NCBI GenBank assembly: GCA_051745395.1
Contig: JBNJEA010000049.1
Coordinates: forward strand, 1 to 21,550
Reading direction: 5' to 3'
Origin: JBNJEA01 sp051745395
Lineage (GTDB): Bacteria > Desulfobacterota > Desulfobacteria > Desulfobacterales > Desulfosalsimonadaceae
DNA length: 21,550 nt
In this document: in pieces, positions 1 to 7,060 of the stretch
How positions within the stretch are numbered: position 1 is the stretch's first letter
Layout: every line of letters starts with the position of its first letter
Translations under genes and position numbers: made by a program
Notes under the pieces: model-generated
What the model saw: only the letters and a program-made list of their open reading frames with translations
The model's database searches: none
Told to the model about the DNA's origin: nothing

Positions 1-51
1 CATTTTCCCGGCCCACCTGGACCACGATGATACAGGTGGGCCGGGAAAATG
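1..51. repeat. Perfect 19-bp inverted repeat at the window edge
   Basis: Bases 1-19 are the exact reverse complement of 33-51, separated by 13 bases. The right arm encodes conserved CheW residues (QVGRENA), while the left arm, read in the same frame, gives residues that do not look like CheW. This pattern fits a fold-back artefact at a contig end better than a biological hairpin. Confidence 0.8.
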
Positions 52-263
52 CGCGACTGATCATAGGGGTCATCGTGGATGAGGTTTCCGAGGTCCTCGA
101 AATCGCAGCTGATCAGATCGAGGCGACCACGGAGTTGGGCGCCCGCGTTGACACGGATTTTGTAATGGGCATGGCAAAAACCGAATCCGACGTCAAAATC
201 CTGCTTGATATCGACCGGATTCTTTCGGAAAAAGAGATGGCCGCCCTTCAACGCACCGGATAG
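3..263 (+). CDS. cheW: CheW-type chemotaxis adaptor, C-terminal part (5' end missing)
   Basis: CheW couples chemoreceptors to the histidine kinase CheA in the cytoplasm. The visible residues match the C-terminal half of a CheW/SH3-like domain: a strand reading ARLIIGVIVDEVSEVLEI, an acidic/Gly linker with TDFVMGMAK, and the last strand VKILLDIDRIL, ending at the stop at 261-263. The frame is open from base 3, but the first 19 bases are an exact reverse complement of 33-51. The residues before about TTMIQV are therefore probably not authentic, and the true upstream part lies outside the window. A CheV or the CheW-like end of CheA cannot be excluded, but the immediate stop after the fold favours a stand-alone CheW. 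No other chemotaxis gene is visible in this window. Confidence 0.85.
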   Translation, partial: FSRPTWTTMIQVGRENARLIIGVIVDEVSEVLEIAADQIEATTELGARVDTDFVMGMAKTESDVKILLDIDRILSEKEMAALQRTG

Positions 264-300
264 GCGCGGATGTGGAAATGCGGGGCTTTAATAGATTGCT

Positions 301-332
301 GAACCTGTCCCGAAAGTTTTCGGGGCAGGTTC
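301..332 (+). terminator. Strong hairpin after cheW (possible terminator, no U-tract)
   Basis: The arms GAACCTGTCCCG and CGGGGCAGGTTC pair over 12 bp with one G-U, closing an 8-base loop, and the pairing can extend inward. It starts 38 bases after the cheW stop. No run of T follows, so intrinsic termination is uncertain; it may instead protect the 3' end of the transcript. Confidence 0.4.
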
Positions 333-490
333 GGAAACTATGAAAATCGCTCAATTTAGGTCAACGCTAAACCGTCGCGGTCTCGCGGAAAAAGGCGTGC
401 CGAATTTTCCAAAACAGCCGGATGACAGGGATTTGACGCGGGCAACAAATCCTGCTATTGCAGGCCGTGCAATGGCCTGAAATTAGCAAT

Positions 491-541
491 GGGTTTTGCG
501 GCCGGCTCGGTCCTTGAAAATAAAGCCGGTAACCCTTATTT
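491..541 (+). terminator. Terminator-like hairpin in the leader of the small hypothetical gene
   Basis: GGGTT (491-495) can pair with AACCC (531-535), and CCGGCT (502-507) with AGCCGG (524-529), leaving an asymmetric internal loop. A T-rich tail, TTATTTTT, follows. It lies just upstream of the preferred start at 573, so it could act as an attenuator or as the end of an upstream transcript. Apart from this and the 301-332 hairpin, nothing recognisable is seen in 264-572, and no known riboswitch class could be matched. Confidence 0.3.
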
Positions 542-572
542 TTGGAAAAAATTCAACCGCGGCGGGTGTGCC

Positions 573-896
573 ATGAAACAACGGAAGAAAAAGCAGAAAA
601 AACAAAAGCACGGCGAGGCCATTGTGCTGGCCTGGTATACAGAAGAGCAATGGGAAATGCTGCGCCAGGTAGCCGCAGACTGGGACTCCATGGAAAACAC
701 CTATGCGAAGTGGCTCGGCCACAACGAAGATGCATTGCGGATTTTACAAAACTCCGGTTACAGGGTGCGCATCGTTGATGTTGACGTGGTTGAGCTCGTG
801 GAATGGTGCAAAAAGCAGAAACGCTCCATAGACGGCGAGGCCCGCGCCGACTTTATCGAGGAAAAAATAGAGGACCGCTACGGCAGCAACCGGTAG
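573..896 (+). CDS. Conserved hypothetical protein, 107 aa
   Basis: Function is not recognised. The protein starts with a very basic stretch (KQRKKKQKKQK), then a compact soluble domain with AWYTEEQWEMLRQVAADWDS, a middle helix TYAKWLGHNEDALRIL and a last segment reading VDVDVVELVEWCKKQ. The pattern resembles small uncharacterised proteobacterial proteins that start with W-Y-T-E-E-x-W (from memory; no domain name known). There is no signal peptide or membrane helix. The start at 573 is preferred over an in-frame ATG at 489 because the extra 28 residues look non-coding and would overlap the hairpin at 491-541. Neither start has a strong ribosome binding site. It is a monocistronic gene between cheW and katA. 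Confidence 0.65.
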   Translation: MKQRKKKQKKQKHGEAIVLAWYTEEQWEMLRQVAADWDSMENTYAKWLGHNEDALRILQNSGYRVRIVDVDVVELVEWCKKQKRSIDGEARADFIEEKIEDRYGSNR

Positions 897-998
897 CGAT
901 TCCATATTCACCATCCCGGTTTGATTCCCCCCTTTTTTTATGTCTTCCTAAATTGAGCAGGCAAGTCTGCTGTTTTCAACAATCCGGCACGATTTTCT

Positions 999-1027
999 TT
1001 GACAGGCAGATCAGAAGAATTACTTAT
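999..1027 (+). promoter_or_regulatory. Possible sigma-70 promoter upstream of katA
   Basis: A perfect TTGACA at 999-1004 is followed after 16-17 bases by a weak -10 (TACTTA/ACTTAT, 1021-1027) in an AT-rich stretch. It would give a leader of about 200 bases before the catalase start. The rest of 897-1238 holds no credible gene, and no clear PerR or OxyR operator was recognised. Confidence 0.35.
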
Positions 1028-1238
1028 TTAAAATACCCGATTTCACGAAGCGGTCTGAAACGATCATTCCGTGAGTCCGGTTGCCGTCAAAAAAGAAGAA
1101 AACCCACCAACACCGAAAAAACGGGTCCAGGATGGGAGCGACTATGTGGAAGTAGTGGAAAAGGATCATGGTTCTTTATCCGCCTTTTCCCCGCGTTTTC
1201 CCATTGATGTGACCTGCATGAACCGAGGAGGTATGAAG

Positions 1239-2693
1239 ATGAAAAACGACGACCGCAAACCCACCACAAACGATGCCGGCATCCCCGTTTCCAGTGACGA
1301 GTTTTCGCTTACCGTCGGCCCCGACGGCCCCGTTTTGCTCCAGGACCACTACCTTGCCGAGCAGATGGCCAACTTCAACCGGGAGATGATTCCGGACCGC
1401 CAGCCGCATGCGAAGGGCTCCGGCGCCTTCGGCCACTTCGAGGTGACCAGCGACGTCAGCGCCTACACCAAGGCGGCCATGTTTCAGCCGGGCACGAAGA
1501 CCGACGTGCTGGCCCGGTTTTCCACTGTGGCCGGCGAGTCCGGCAGTCCCGACACCTGGCGGGACGTGCGCGGCTTTTCACTGAAGTTCTATACCACCGA
1601 GGGCAACTACGACATGGTGGGCAACAACACGCCGGTGTTTTTCGTGCGCGATCCCATGAAGTTCCAGCACTTCATCCATTCCCAGAAGCGCCGTGCCGAC
1701 ACCGGCTTGCGGGATCACGACATGCAGTGGGACTTCTGGACCCTGTCTCCTGAATCCGCCCACCAGGTCACCATCCTGATGGGCGATCGCGGCGTGCCCA
1801 AAAGCTATCGGCACATGAACGGGTACACGAGCCATACTTTCATGTGGGTCAACGCCGACGGCGAGCGTTTCTGGGTGAAGTATCACTTCAAAACCGATCA
1901 GGGAATCGATTTTCTCACCGATGAGGAGGCCGACCGGATCGCCGGCGAAGATGCCGACTATCACCGGCGGGACCTGTCTGAGGCGATCCGCCGGGGCGAC
2001 AGCCCGAGCTGGACGCTGAAGGTTCAGATCATGCCCTTTGAGGATGCGGAAACCTATCGGTTCAACCCGTTTGATCTGACCAAGGTGTGGCCGCACAGTG
2101 ACTACCCGCTCCACGAGGTCGGCCGGCTGACTTTGAACCAGAACCCGACAGACTTCCATACCCAGATCGAGCAGGCGGCCTTCGAACCCAACAACCTCGT
2201 CCCCGGAATCGGTCCGAGTCCGGACAAAATGCTGCTCGCCCGGCTGGTTTCCTACGCCGACGCCCACCGCGCCCGCCTGGGCGTCAATTACAAGCAGATC
2301 CCGGTTAACCGGCCGAAGACGGAGGTAAACAGCTACAGCAAGGGCGGGACGATGCGCGTGCAAAACGTCTCCGACCCGGTATACGCACCCAATTCCAAGG
2401 GCGGCCCGGAGGCCGACGGCAAGCGCTATCCCGAGGCGGCCACCTGGAATGCCAGCGGCGAGTTCATCCGCTCCGCCTACACCCTGCGCAAAGACGACGA
2501 CGACTTCGGCCAGGCCGGGACCCTGGTGCGCAAGGTAATGGACGATGCAGCCCGCGACCGGCTGGTGTCCAACGTGGTCGGACATCTCAAAAAAGGCGTG
2601 TCCGAGCCCGTGCTAAAGCGCGCGCTTGAGTACTGGCGAAACATTGATAAGCAAATCGGCGACCGGATCGCCAAAGGCGTAAACGGCGGCTGA
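1239..2693 (+). CDS. katA: Monofunctional heme catalase (small-subunit type), 484 aa
   Basis: Converts hydrogen peroxide to water and oxygen, in the cytoplasm as a heme tetramer. The active-site His57 lies in the segment DRQPHAKGSGAFG, the distal Asn130 in MVGNNTPVFF, and the proximal heme ligand Tyr339 in RLVSYADAHRARLGVNY with Arg335 before it. The length of 484 residues fits the small-subunit clade; the extra flavodoxin-like domain of large catalases is absent. The start is set at 1239 because GAGGAGGT at 1225-1232 gives a proper 6-7 base spacing. An in-frame ATG at 1233 is too close to that site, and the open frame back to 1071 has no ribosome binding site. The gene stands alone, and a strong hairpin follows the stop. 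In a likely anaerobe it points to defence during oxygen exposure. Confidence 0.97.
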   Translation: MKNDDRKPTTNDAGIPVSSDEFSLTVGPDGPVLLQDHYLAEQMANFNREMIPDRQPHAKGSGAFGHFEVTSDVSAYTKAAMFQPGTKTDVLARFSTVAGESGSPDTWRDVRGFSLKFYTTEGNYDMVGNNTPVFFVRDPMKFQHFIHSQKRRADTGLRDHDMQWDFWTLSPESAHQVTILMGDRGVPKSYRHMNGYTSHTFMWVNADGERFWVKYHFKTDQGIDFLTDEEADRIAGEDADYHRRDLSEAIRRGDSPSWTLKVQIMPFEDAETYRFNPFDLTKVWPHSDYPLHEVGRLTLNQNPTDFHTQIEQAAFEPNNLVPGIGPSPDKMLLARLVSYADAHRARLGVNYKQIPVNRPKTEVNSYSKGGTMRVQNVSDPVYAPNSKGGPEADGKRYPEAATWNASGEFIRSAYTLRKDDDDFGQAGTLVRKVMDDAARDRLVSNVVGHLKKGVSEPVLKRALEYWRNIDKQIGDRIAKGVNGG

Positions 2694-2701
2694 TGGATTT
2701 T

Positions 2702-2753
2702 AAAGCCCGTACCGGCTTTCTAAGCGGCCAGCAGGCCGGCCGGTACGGGCTTT
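2702..2753. terminator. Bidirectional terminator-like hairpin after katA
   Basis: Bases 2702-2716 (AAAGCCCGTACCGGC) are the exact reverse complement of 2739-2753, and the loop itself contains GGCC-AGCA-GGCC. This gives a very stable stem just after the katA stop (2693). Only short T runs flank it (TTT on one side, TTTAAAA on the other strand). Its place between katA and the convergent pgi transcript suits a shared terminator. Confidence 0.55.
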
Positions 2754-2773
2754 CCAGGGGAAAGGTAGAAGCA

Positions 2774-2829
2774 AGGTGTGAGGTATGAGGTGCAAAGTAT
2801 AAGGTATAAGGTGTGAAGTGTGAGGTAAA
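2774..2829. repeat. Degenerate 7-bp tandem repeat, 8 units
   Basis: Eight consecutive 7-base units follow the consensus AGGTGTG (AGGTGTG, AGGTATG, AGGTGCA, AAGTATA, AGGTATA, AGGTGTG, AAGTGTG, AGGTAAA). The strand is purine-rich with strong G/T bias. It sits between the two convergent transcripts, behind the terminator hairpin. Open frames read through it give repetitive peptides and are not genes. Confidence 0.8.
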
Positions 2830-2848
2830 AAACAGTGTCCTGGTTCTT

Positions 2849-3017
2849 CTATTCGGTATAATTCTTGTCCACCTTTCCTTTTCCGGTTTTTGCCCGGACA
2901 AAATTGATGATTTTTTTGACCGCCAGGGGAAAAATGCCCAGGATCACAAAGGACTGCAATCACGCCGAGTACGGCAAGCTTTTTGGTCTCCGGGCTTTTT
3001 ATGGGCGTAGTTTTCAA
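2849..3017 (-). pseudogene. Small single-helix membrane protein ORF broken by a one-base frameshift
   Basis: Reading the minus strand from a TTG at 3017 gives MKTTPIKSPETKKLAVLG, continuing into VIAVL. Moving by one base at the CTTT near 2946-2953 continues with VILGIFPLAVKKIINF and a basic tail ending KVDKNYTE, stop at 2849-2851. Removing one base gives a coherent protein of about 55 residues: a polar N-terminus, one hydrophobic helix and a positively charged cytoplasmic-type tail. It begins 12 bases after the pgi stop and shares its frame, so it would be the third gene of the glk-pgi transcript. The ribosome binding site is weak. The shift could be a real mutation, programmed slippage or a sequencing error. 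Function is unknown. Confidence 0.5.
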
Positions 3018-3029
3018 TTCGTTGTTTCT

Positions 3030-4685
3030 TTAACCGGAATGGAGCCTTTCAGATTTCATCTCCCGGTAGCGCCGGATCAGATTGCTTGTTGAACTGTCGT
3101 GTCCGGCCCCGGGCTCGTTTTTTGTATCGAGTTCCGGCAGGATGCGGTTGGCGAGTTGTTTGCCCAGCTCCACACCCCACTGGTCGAATGAATCGATGTC
3201 CCAGATAACACCCTGCGTAAACACACTGTGTTCATAAAGGGCAACGAGTTTTCCGAGGGCTTCCGGGGTAAGCCGCTCGGCGAGAATCGTGGTCGACGGA
3301 CGGTTGCCGCCAAAGACCCGGTGCGGCACCAGCCAGTCCGGCGTACCCTCGGCCCGGACCTCCCCCGGTGTCTTGCCGAAGGCCAGCGCCTCGGCCTGGG
3401 CAAAAACGTTTGCCATAAGAATGTCGTGATGCCCGCCCACAGGGTTTAGCGATTGGGCAAATGCGATGAAATCACAGGGGATGAGCCGGGTGCCCTGGTG
3501 GATGAGCTGGTAAAAGGAGTGCTGGCCGTTGGTGCCGGGTTCACCCCAGTAGACGGGACCGGTCTGGTAGTCGACCGCCGTGCCGTCGAGGGTGACGTGC
3601 TTGCCGTTGCTCTCCATGGTCAACTGCTGCAGGTACGCCGGAAACCGGTTCAGGTACTGCTCGTACGGCAGGACTGCGACGGTCTGGGCCCCGAAAAAGT
3701 TGGTGTACCACACGGTCAGCAGCCCCATGAGCACCGGCAGATTTTGCTCGAAGGAAGCATTGCGGAAATGCTCGTCCATCTGCCGCATGCCGTCGAGCAG
3801 GCCGCGGAAGTGATCCGGGCCGATGGCCACCATCGTGGACAGGCCGATGGCCGAGGCCATGGAATACCGCCCGCCGACCCAGTCCCAGAACTCGAACATA
3901 TTGGCCGTGTCAATGCCGAATGCCGCCACCTTGTCGGCATTTGTCGATACGGCCACAAAATGCCGGGCCACGGCATCACTGTCGCCGCCGAGCCCCGTAA
4001 TCAGCCAGTCCCGCGCGGTTTGCGCGTTGGTCATGGTCTCCTGCGTGGTAAACGTCTTGGAAGCCACGATGAACAAGGTTTCCGCAGGGTCCAGGTCACG
4101 CAGCGTCTCTGTCACATCCGTGCCGTCGATGTTGGACACGAACCGGAAGTTCATGGACCGGTCGCTGTAATGTTTAAGTGCCTCATAGGCCATGACCGGG
4201 CCCAGATCCGATCCGCCGATGCCGATGTTGACGACATTTCGAATGGGCCTGCCGGTGTGTCCTTTCCATTGACCGCCTCGGATCCGGCCGGAGAAGTCCG
4301 CCATCTTGTCAAGGACCGCATGGACGCGATCAACCACGTTTTCGCCGTCAACCATGATGGCGGCTTGGCGCGGGGCGCGCAGGGCCACGTGCAAAACAGC
4401 CCGGTTTTCCGTTATGTTGATTTTTTCGCCGGAAAACATGGCCGCAATCCGGTCCTGCAGGCCGGACTGTTTTGCCAGTTCCAGCAAAAGCCCTATGGTT
4501 TCGTCGGTGACGCGATGTTTCGAATAATCGAGATACAGGCCGGCGGCTTCGGCCGTCAGGCGGTTGCCGCGCTTTGGATCTTCTGCAAACAGCGTGCGCA
4601 GATGCACGTCACCGATGTCATTGAAATGGCTTTCCAGGGCCTTCCAGGCCGGCCGTTCGGTGAGATAGGCGATGCGTGGGGTCAT
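3030..4685 (-). CDS. pgi: Glucose-6-phosphate isomerase, 551 aa
   Basis: Interconverts glucose-6-phosphate and fructose-6-phosphate in the cytoplasm, in glycolysis and gluconeogenesis. Both family signatures are present: FRFVSNIDGTDVTETL in the first sugar-isomerase domain and GVIWDIDSFDQWGVELGKQ near the C-terminus, including Lys509. The catalytic Glu382 lies in WGEPGTNGQHSFYQ, and the phosphate-binding motif appears as IGIGGSDLGP and SKTFTTQET. Length is normal for the bacterial/eukaryotic form of about 550 residues. The start is supported by a purine-rich site (GGGAAAGGA) a few bases upstream. It lies 66 bp behind glk on the same strand, so the two probably form an operon supplying fructose-6-phosphate. 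A frameshifted small ORF follows directly. Confidence 0.97.
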   Translation of the reverse strand: MTPRIAYLTERPAWKALESHFNDIGDVHLRTLFAEDPKRGNRLTAEAAGLYLDYSKHRVTDETIGLLLELAKQSGLQDRIAAMFSGEKINITENRAVLHVALRAPRQAAIMVDGENVVDRVHAVLDKMADFSGRIRGGQWKGHTGRPIRNVVNIGIGGSDLGPVMAYEALKHYSDRSMNFRFVSNIDGTDVTETLRDLDPAETLFIVASKTFTTQETMTNAQTARDWLITGLGGDSDAVARHFVAVSTNADKVAAFGIDTANMFEFWDWVGGRYSMASAIGLSTMVAIGPDHFRGLLDGMRQMDEHFRNASFEQNLPVLMGLLTVWYTNFFGAQTVAVLPYEQYLNRFPAYLQQLTMESNGKHVTLDGTAVDYQTGPVYWGEPGTNGQHSFYQLIHQGTRLIPCDFIAFAQSLNPVGGHHDILMANVFAQAEALAFGKTPGEVRAEGTPDWLVPHRVFGGNRPSTTILAERLTPEALGKLVALYEHSVFTQGVIWDIDSFDQWGVELGKQLANRILPELDTKNEPGAGHDSSTSNLIRRYREMKSERLHSG

Positions 4686-4751
4686 ATTCGTGTTCCTTTC
4701 CCTTTTTTTACGTCTGCGTCAATATTGTATCCTGTTCTGCAATATAGTGCT

Positions 4752-5774
4752 TTATGCCGTGCAGCGGGCAGTCATTGCGTGACGCGCCGCGCCCAGCAGC
4801 GCCGCCTCGGAATGCAGAATCACGTAAACCGGTATTTTTTTCATAAGTTCGGTCATCCGGCCCTTGCGCACAAATGCGTCGAAAAAACCCCCGCTTTCCA
4901 GAAGCGGTAAAATCCGGGGCGGTATGCCGCCGCCGAGATAGACGCCGCCTGTGGCCATTGTCTTTAGGGCCATGTTTCCGGCTTCTGCGCCCAGAACAGT
5001 GACAAACAACTCAAGGGTTTTTCGGCAAAGACCGCACGGCCGGTTTGGGTCCAATGCGCCCCGGATAATATGGGGCACCGGATCGTCTCCGGGGCGAATT
5101 TGTCCGGCCGGACAATCCGGATCTTCCGTGTAGCCGCTATGTTTGAAATATGCGTAAATATTGGCCAGGCCCATGCCGGAACAGACGCGCTCATAGCTGA
5201 CATGCTCCAAGCGGTTTGTCAGGTAGTCGAGCAAACCGGTTTGTTCGGGACCTGCGGGTGCAAAATCGGCATGTCCGCCTTCCGAGGCAAAGGCCCGGTA
5301 GCCTGTTGTGTGCCGGACCAGAAAGGCCTCTCCAAGGCCCGTGCCGGGCGCCACAACAGCCATGGTCCCCCCTGTTTCCGGGCTTGCCTTGGCGATCACG
5401 TGCCGGTCGTTATCAGCCAGCACGGCAACGGCGTTTGCAAGGGCGGTTACGTCATTTAGCAGGCAGACGGATTTTACCCCGAGGGTTTGTGCAAGGGCGG
5501 CTTCTTCCATAACCCAGGGCAGATTGGTGATTTTGGCCCGCCCGCCGACAACCGGGCCGGCCACGCCAAAGGCCGCCCGGTCAATAGGGATGGCATGCTT
5601 TGACAGAAATTTTTCTATAATGGCTTCAAGGCCGGAATAATTTCTGCTCGAAAAAGTTTTTTTTGCCAGGGGCCGGCGCAGACCGCTTCGGGAGCAATAT
5701 ACGGCCAAATTCGTCTTGGTTCCGCCGATATCACCCGCCAGAACGGTGATGTCTTTTCCGTTGGTGACTGTCAT
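4752..5774 (-). CDS. glk: Glucokinase (Glk family), 340 aa
   Basis: Phosphorylates glucose with ATP in the cytoplasm to give the substrate of the next gene, pgi. The N-terminal phosphate motif is LAGDIGGTKTNLAVY; the predicted catalytic Asp is in LLNDVTALANAV; the second phosphate motif is VAPGTGLGEAF; the sugar-binding stretch is SEGGHADFAP; and the adenosine region is GGVYLGGGIPPRI. This composition is the E. coli Glk-type family rather than ROK, since the ROK zinc motif is absent. A cysteine-rich insert (RPCGLCRKT) near residue 250 is unusual but far from the expected active site. GGGAG precedes the start codon at a suitable distance. In the 133 bases upstream only a possible TATAT-type -10 is seen, too weak to call. 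Confidence 0.93.
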   Translation of the reverse strand: MTVTNGKDITVLAGDIGGTKTNLAVYCSRSGLRRPLAKKTFSSRNYSGLEAIIEKFLSKHAIPIDRAAFGVAGPVVGGRAKITNLPWVMEEAALAQTLGVKSVCLLNDVTALANAVAVLADNDRHVIAKASPETGGTMAVVAPGTGLGEAFLVRHTTGYRAFASEGGHADFAPAGPEQTGLLDYLTNRLEHVSYERVCSGMGLANIYAYFKHSGYTEDPDCPAGQIRPGDDPVPHIIRGALDPNRPCGLCRKTLELFVTVLGAEAGNMALKTMATGGVYLGGGIPPRILPLLESGGFFDAFVRKGRMTELMKKIPVYVILHSEAALLGAARHAMTARCTA

Positions 5775-5907
5775 GGGATCTCCCGCCGGGCGATGCTTGG
5801 GAAGTTTTCACATCAGGGGTTGCAATTTAGGTAAATATATAACCATGAAGGCCGGCAATGCACATGCTAAAATTGCAAAAAAACAGGACTCTTTGACGGA
5901 AAGGCGC

Positions 5908-6354
5908 CTATGGGCGTTTTAAAGAAGAAAGCCGGCGGACGGCGAAAAAAAGAAAAACCGACATGCATACAAAAACCAGATCCCGAAGCAGGGTCAACAA
6001 GGTGATGCTGTCGGTCGAATTGCCGGTGAAGCATCCGCAGTCGATGTTTAGACCGCGGGCGTAGTTAAACACAAGCGCCCCCGTGAAGGCAAAAAGCAGC
6101 AGGTTGACCATCACCACCGCGCCCGGCAGCCAGATGCCGAAAATCAGGCAGGCGCCCAGCAGTGTTTCCAGCCATGGCAGCACGATGGCGACCGGGTGGA
6201 TCCAGGGCGCCGGCAGGATCTGGTAAAGGGATATGGTTTCGGCAAAACCGGCCGGATCAAAGATTTTGGGCACCCCGGCATACAGAAAAATGCCGCCGAG
6301 GACCAGGCGGACCAGGATGGTGAAAAGCGGAAAGATTCGGTTGGGAGCGGTCAT
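5908..6354 (-). CDS. MauE/DoxX-type membrane protein, 148 aa
   Basis: Four hydrophobic segments are visible: TILVRLVLGGIFLYAGVPKI, an AIVLPWLETLLGACLIFGIW stretch, VVMVNLLLFAFTGALVF and LLRDLVFVCMSVFLFFAV. A conserved DCGCF motif lies between the third and fourth segments, which is typical of the MauE/DoxX-like group. Family members are linked to membrane thiol/disulfide or sulfur chemistry; the substrate here is unknown. It lies 50-odd bases after the rhodanese-like gene on the same strand, suggesting joint function. The start is uncertain: ATG at 6354 is used, but an in-frame TTG at 6372 adds six residues and neither has a clear ribosome binding site. The stop overlaps a weak CGCC-CATA-GGCG hairpin. 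Confidence 0.82.
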   Translation of the reverse strand: MTAPNRIFPLFTILVRLVLGGIFLYAGVPKIFDPAGFAETISLYQILPAPWIHPVAIVLPWLETLLGACLIFGIWLPGAVVMVNLLLFAFTGALVFNYARGLNIDCGCFTGNSTDSITLLTLLRDLVFVCMSVFLFFAVRRLSSLKRP

Positions 6355-6406
6355 CGTATTGACGTTATTCAATTCGTTTCAATAACAGGTGCATTTCCCC
6401 GGGCGA

Positions 6407-6922
6407 TCATGAAGATGCCGTGGGCAGCCCTTTTTCCTGCCACCGGCTCCAGCCGTTGGGCAGCACAAAGACCTGCTCAAAGCCGAGGTCGGTCAGAAAT
6501 TCGGCCAGTTTATCGCTTGAATTGCATGACGCCCCGTCGCAATAGGTGATCACCGGCTTTTCCCTGGGAATGTCAGGGGCGATTTCGACAAACATTTCCT
6601 CTGCTTTGTGCCAGGGCACATTGAGGGCGGCCTTGATGTGTCCGGCCCGGTATTCCGACTCCGCTCTGGCGTCGATAAATACCGCCGCATCTTCCTGATG
6701 CAGCCGGGCGGCTCTGTTTATGGAAATATCCGATCGATCACCGGCCGCAGAAGGCGTCGCCGACTGTTGGTTTGCCTGCCGGACGAGCGGGATGCCCCCG
6801 TCTCTGAAATGGTTGACGCCGAGTCCCAGTACCACGGAAAATGCCAGTATTGCAGGGATCTGCCAAATGGCTTGTTTCATTTGCATCGCTTGTGATTTGA
6901 AAATAACGGAGCTGTTTTCCAT
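6407..6922 (-). CDS. Membrane-anchored rhodanese-like sulfurtransferase, about 171 aa
   Basis: A hydrophobic segment at about residues 21-36 (IPAILAFSVVLGLGV) anchors the protein or acts as an uncleaved signal. A linker follows, then one rhodanese domain starting at about residue 65. The domain shows FIDARAESEYRAGHI and the active-site loop ITYCDGASCNSSDK with the persulfide Cys128. A second cysteine, Cys133, sits five residues later, so the loop could form a disulfide. The domain probably faces the periplasm. Role: carrying or transferring sulfane sulfur, or thiol redox chemistry together with the MauE-like protein encoded next. The start is uncertain: ATG at 6922 is chosen; TTG at 6970 and ATGs at 6886 and 6880 are alternatives, all with weak ribosome binding sites. 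It is divergent from mtnA. Confidence 0.85.
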   Translation of the reverse strand: MENSSVIFKSQAMQMKQAIWQIPAILAFSVVLGLGVNHFRDGGIPLVRQANQQSATPSAAGDRSDISINRAARLHQEDAAVFIDARAESEYRAGHIKAALNVPWHKAEEMFVEIAPDIPREKPVITYCDGASCNSSDKLAEFLTDLGFEQVFVLPNGWSRWQEKGLPTASS

Positions 6923-7060
6923 GACTTGCTTTTTTCGGGCGAGTCTGCCACATTTTGAAGGTATTGACAATATGCGGTAAACATATTTCAGCTACAAAAT
7001 CATGTTTTTAAAAATCTGAAACGCTCCATTTGGTAACAAAAAAGATTGCGGGAGGTATGG

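Noticed and set aside
340..500. Known riboswitch (c-di-GMP, cobalamin, Moco or SAM type)
   Set aside because: I compared the conserved cores I remember and none fits; only generic hairpins are supported.
489..572. N-terminal extension of the small hypothetical gene from ATG 489
   Set aside because: No ribosome binding site, unlikely residues, and overlap with the hairpin at 491-541.
1071..1238. Extended N-terminus for catalase from a GTG at 1071
   Set aside because: No ribosome binding site there; the strong GAGGAGGT at 1225-1232 and the family's usual length fix the start at 1239.
1578..2585. Long minus-strand open frame (335 codons) inside katA
   Set aside because: Antisense shadow of the catalase; low-complexity Val/Gly/His composition and no recognisable domain.
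2774..2829. CRISPR array
   Set aside because: Units are 7 bases, contiguous and without spacers.
2587..3017. Minus-strand open frames reading through the heptamer repeat as separate proteins of about 105 residues
   Set aside because: They encode repetitive SHLIPYTL-like peptides from the tandem repeat; only the frameshifted join ending at 2849 looks like a protein.
3453..4910. Long plus-strand open frame (485 codons) opposite pgi and the end of glk
   Set aside because: It is the mirror of two well-recognised genes in GC-rich sequence, has no family motif and crosses two gene ends.
6964..6992. TTGACA at 6964-6969 as an mtnA promoter
   Set aside because: No acceptable -10 lies 16-18 bases downstream.
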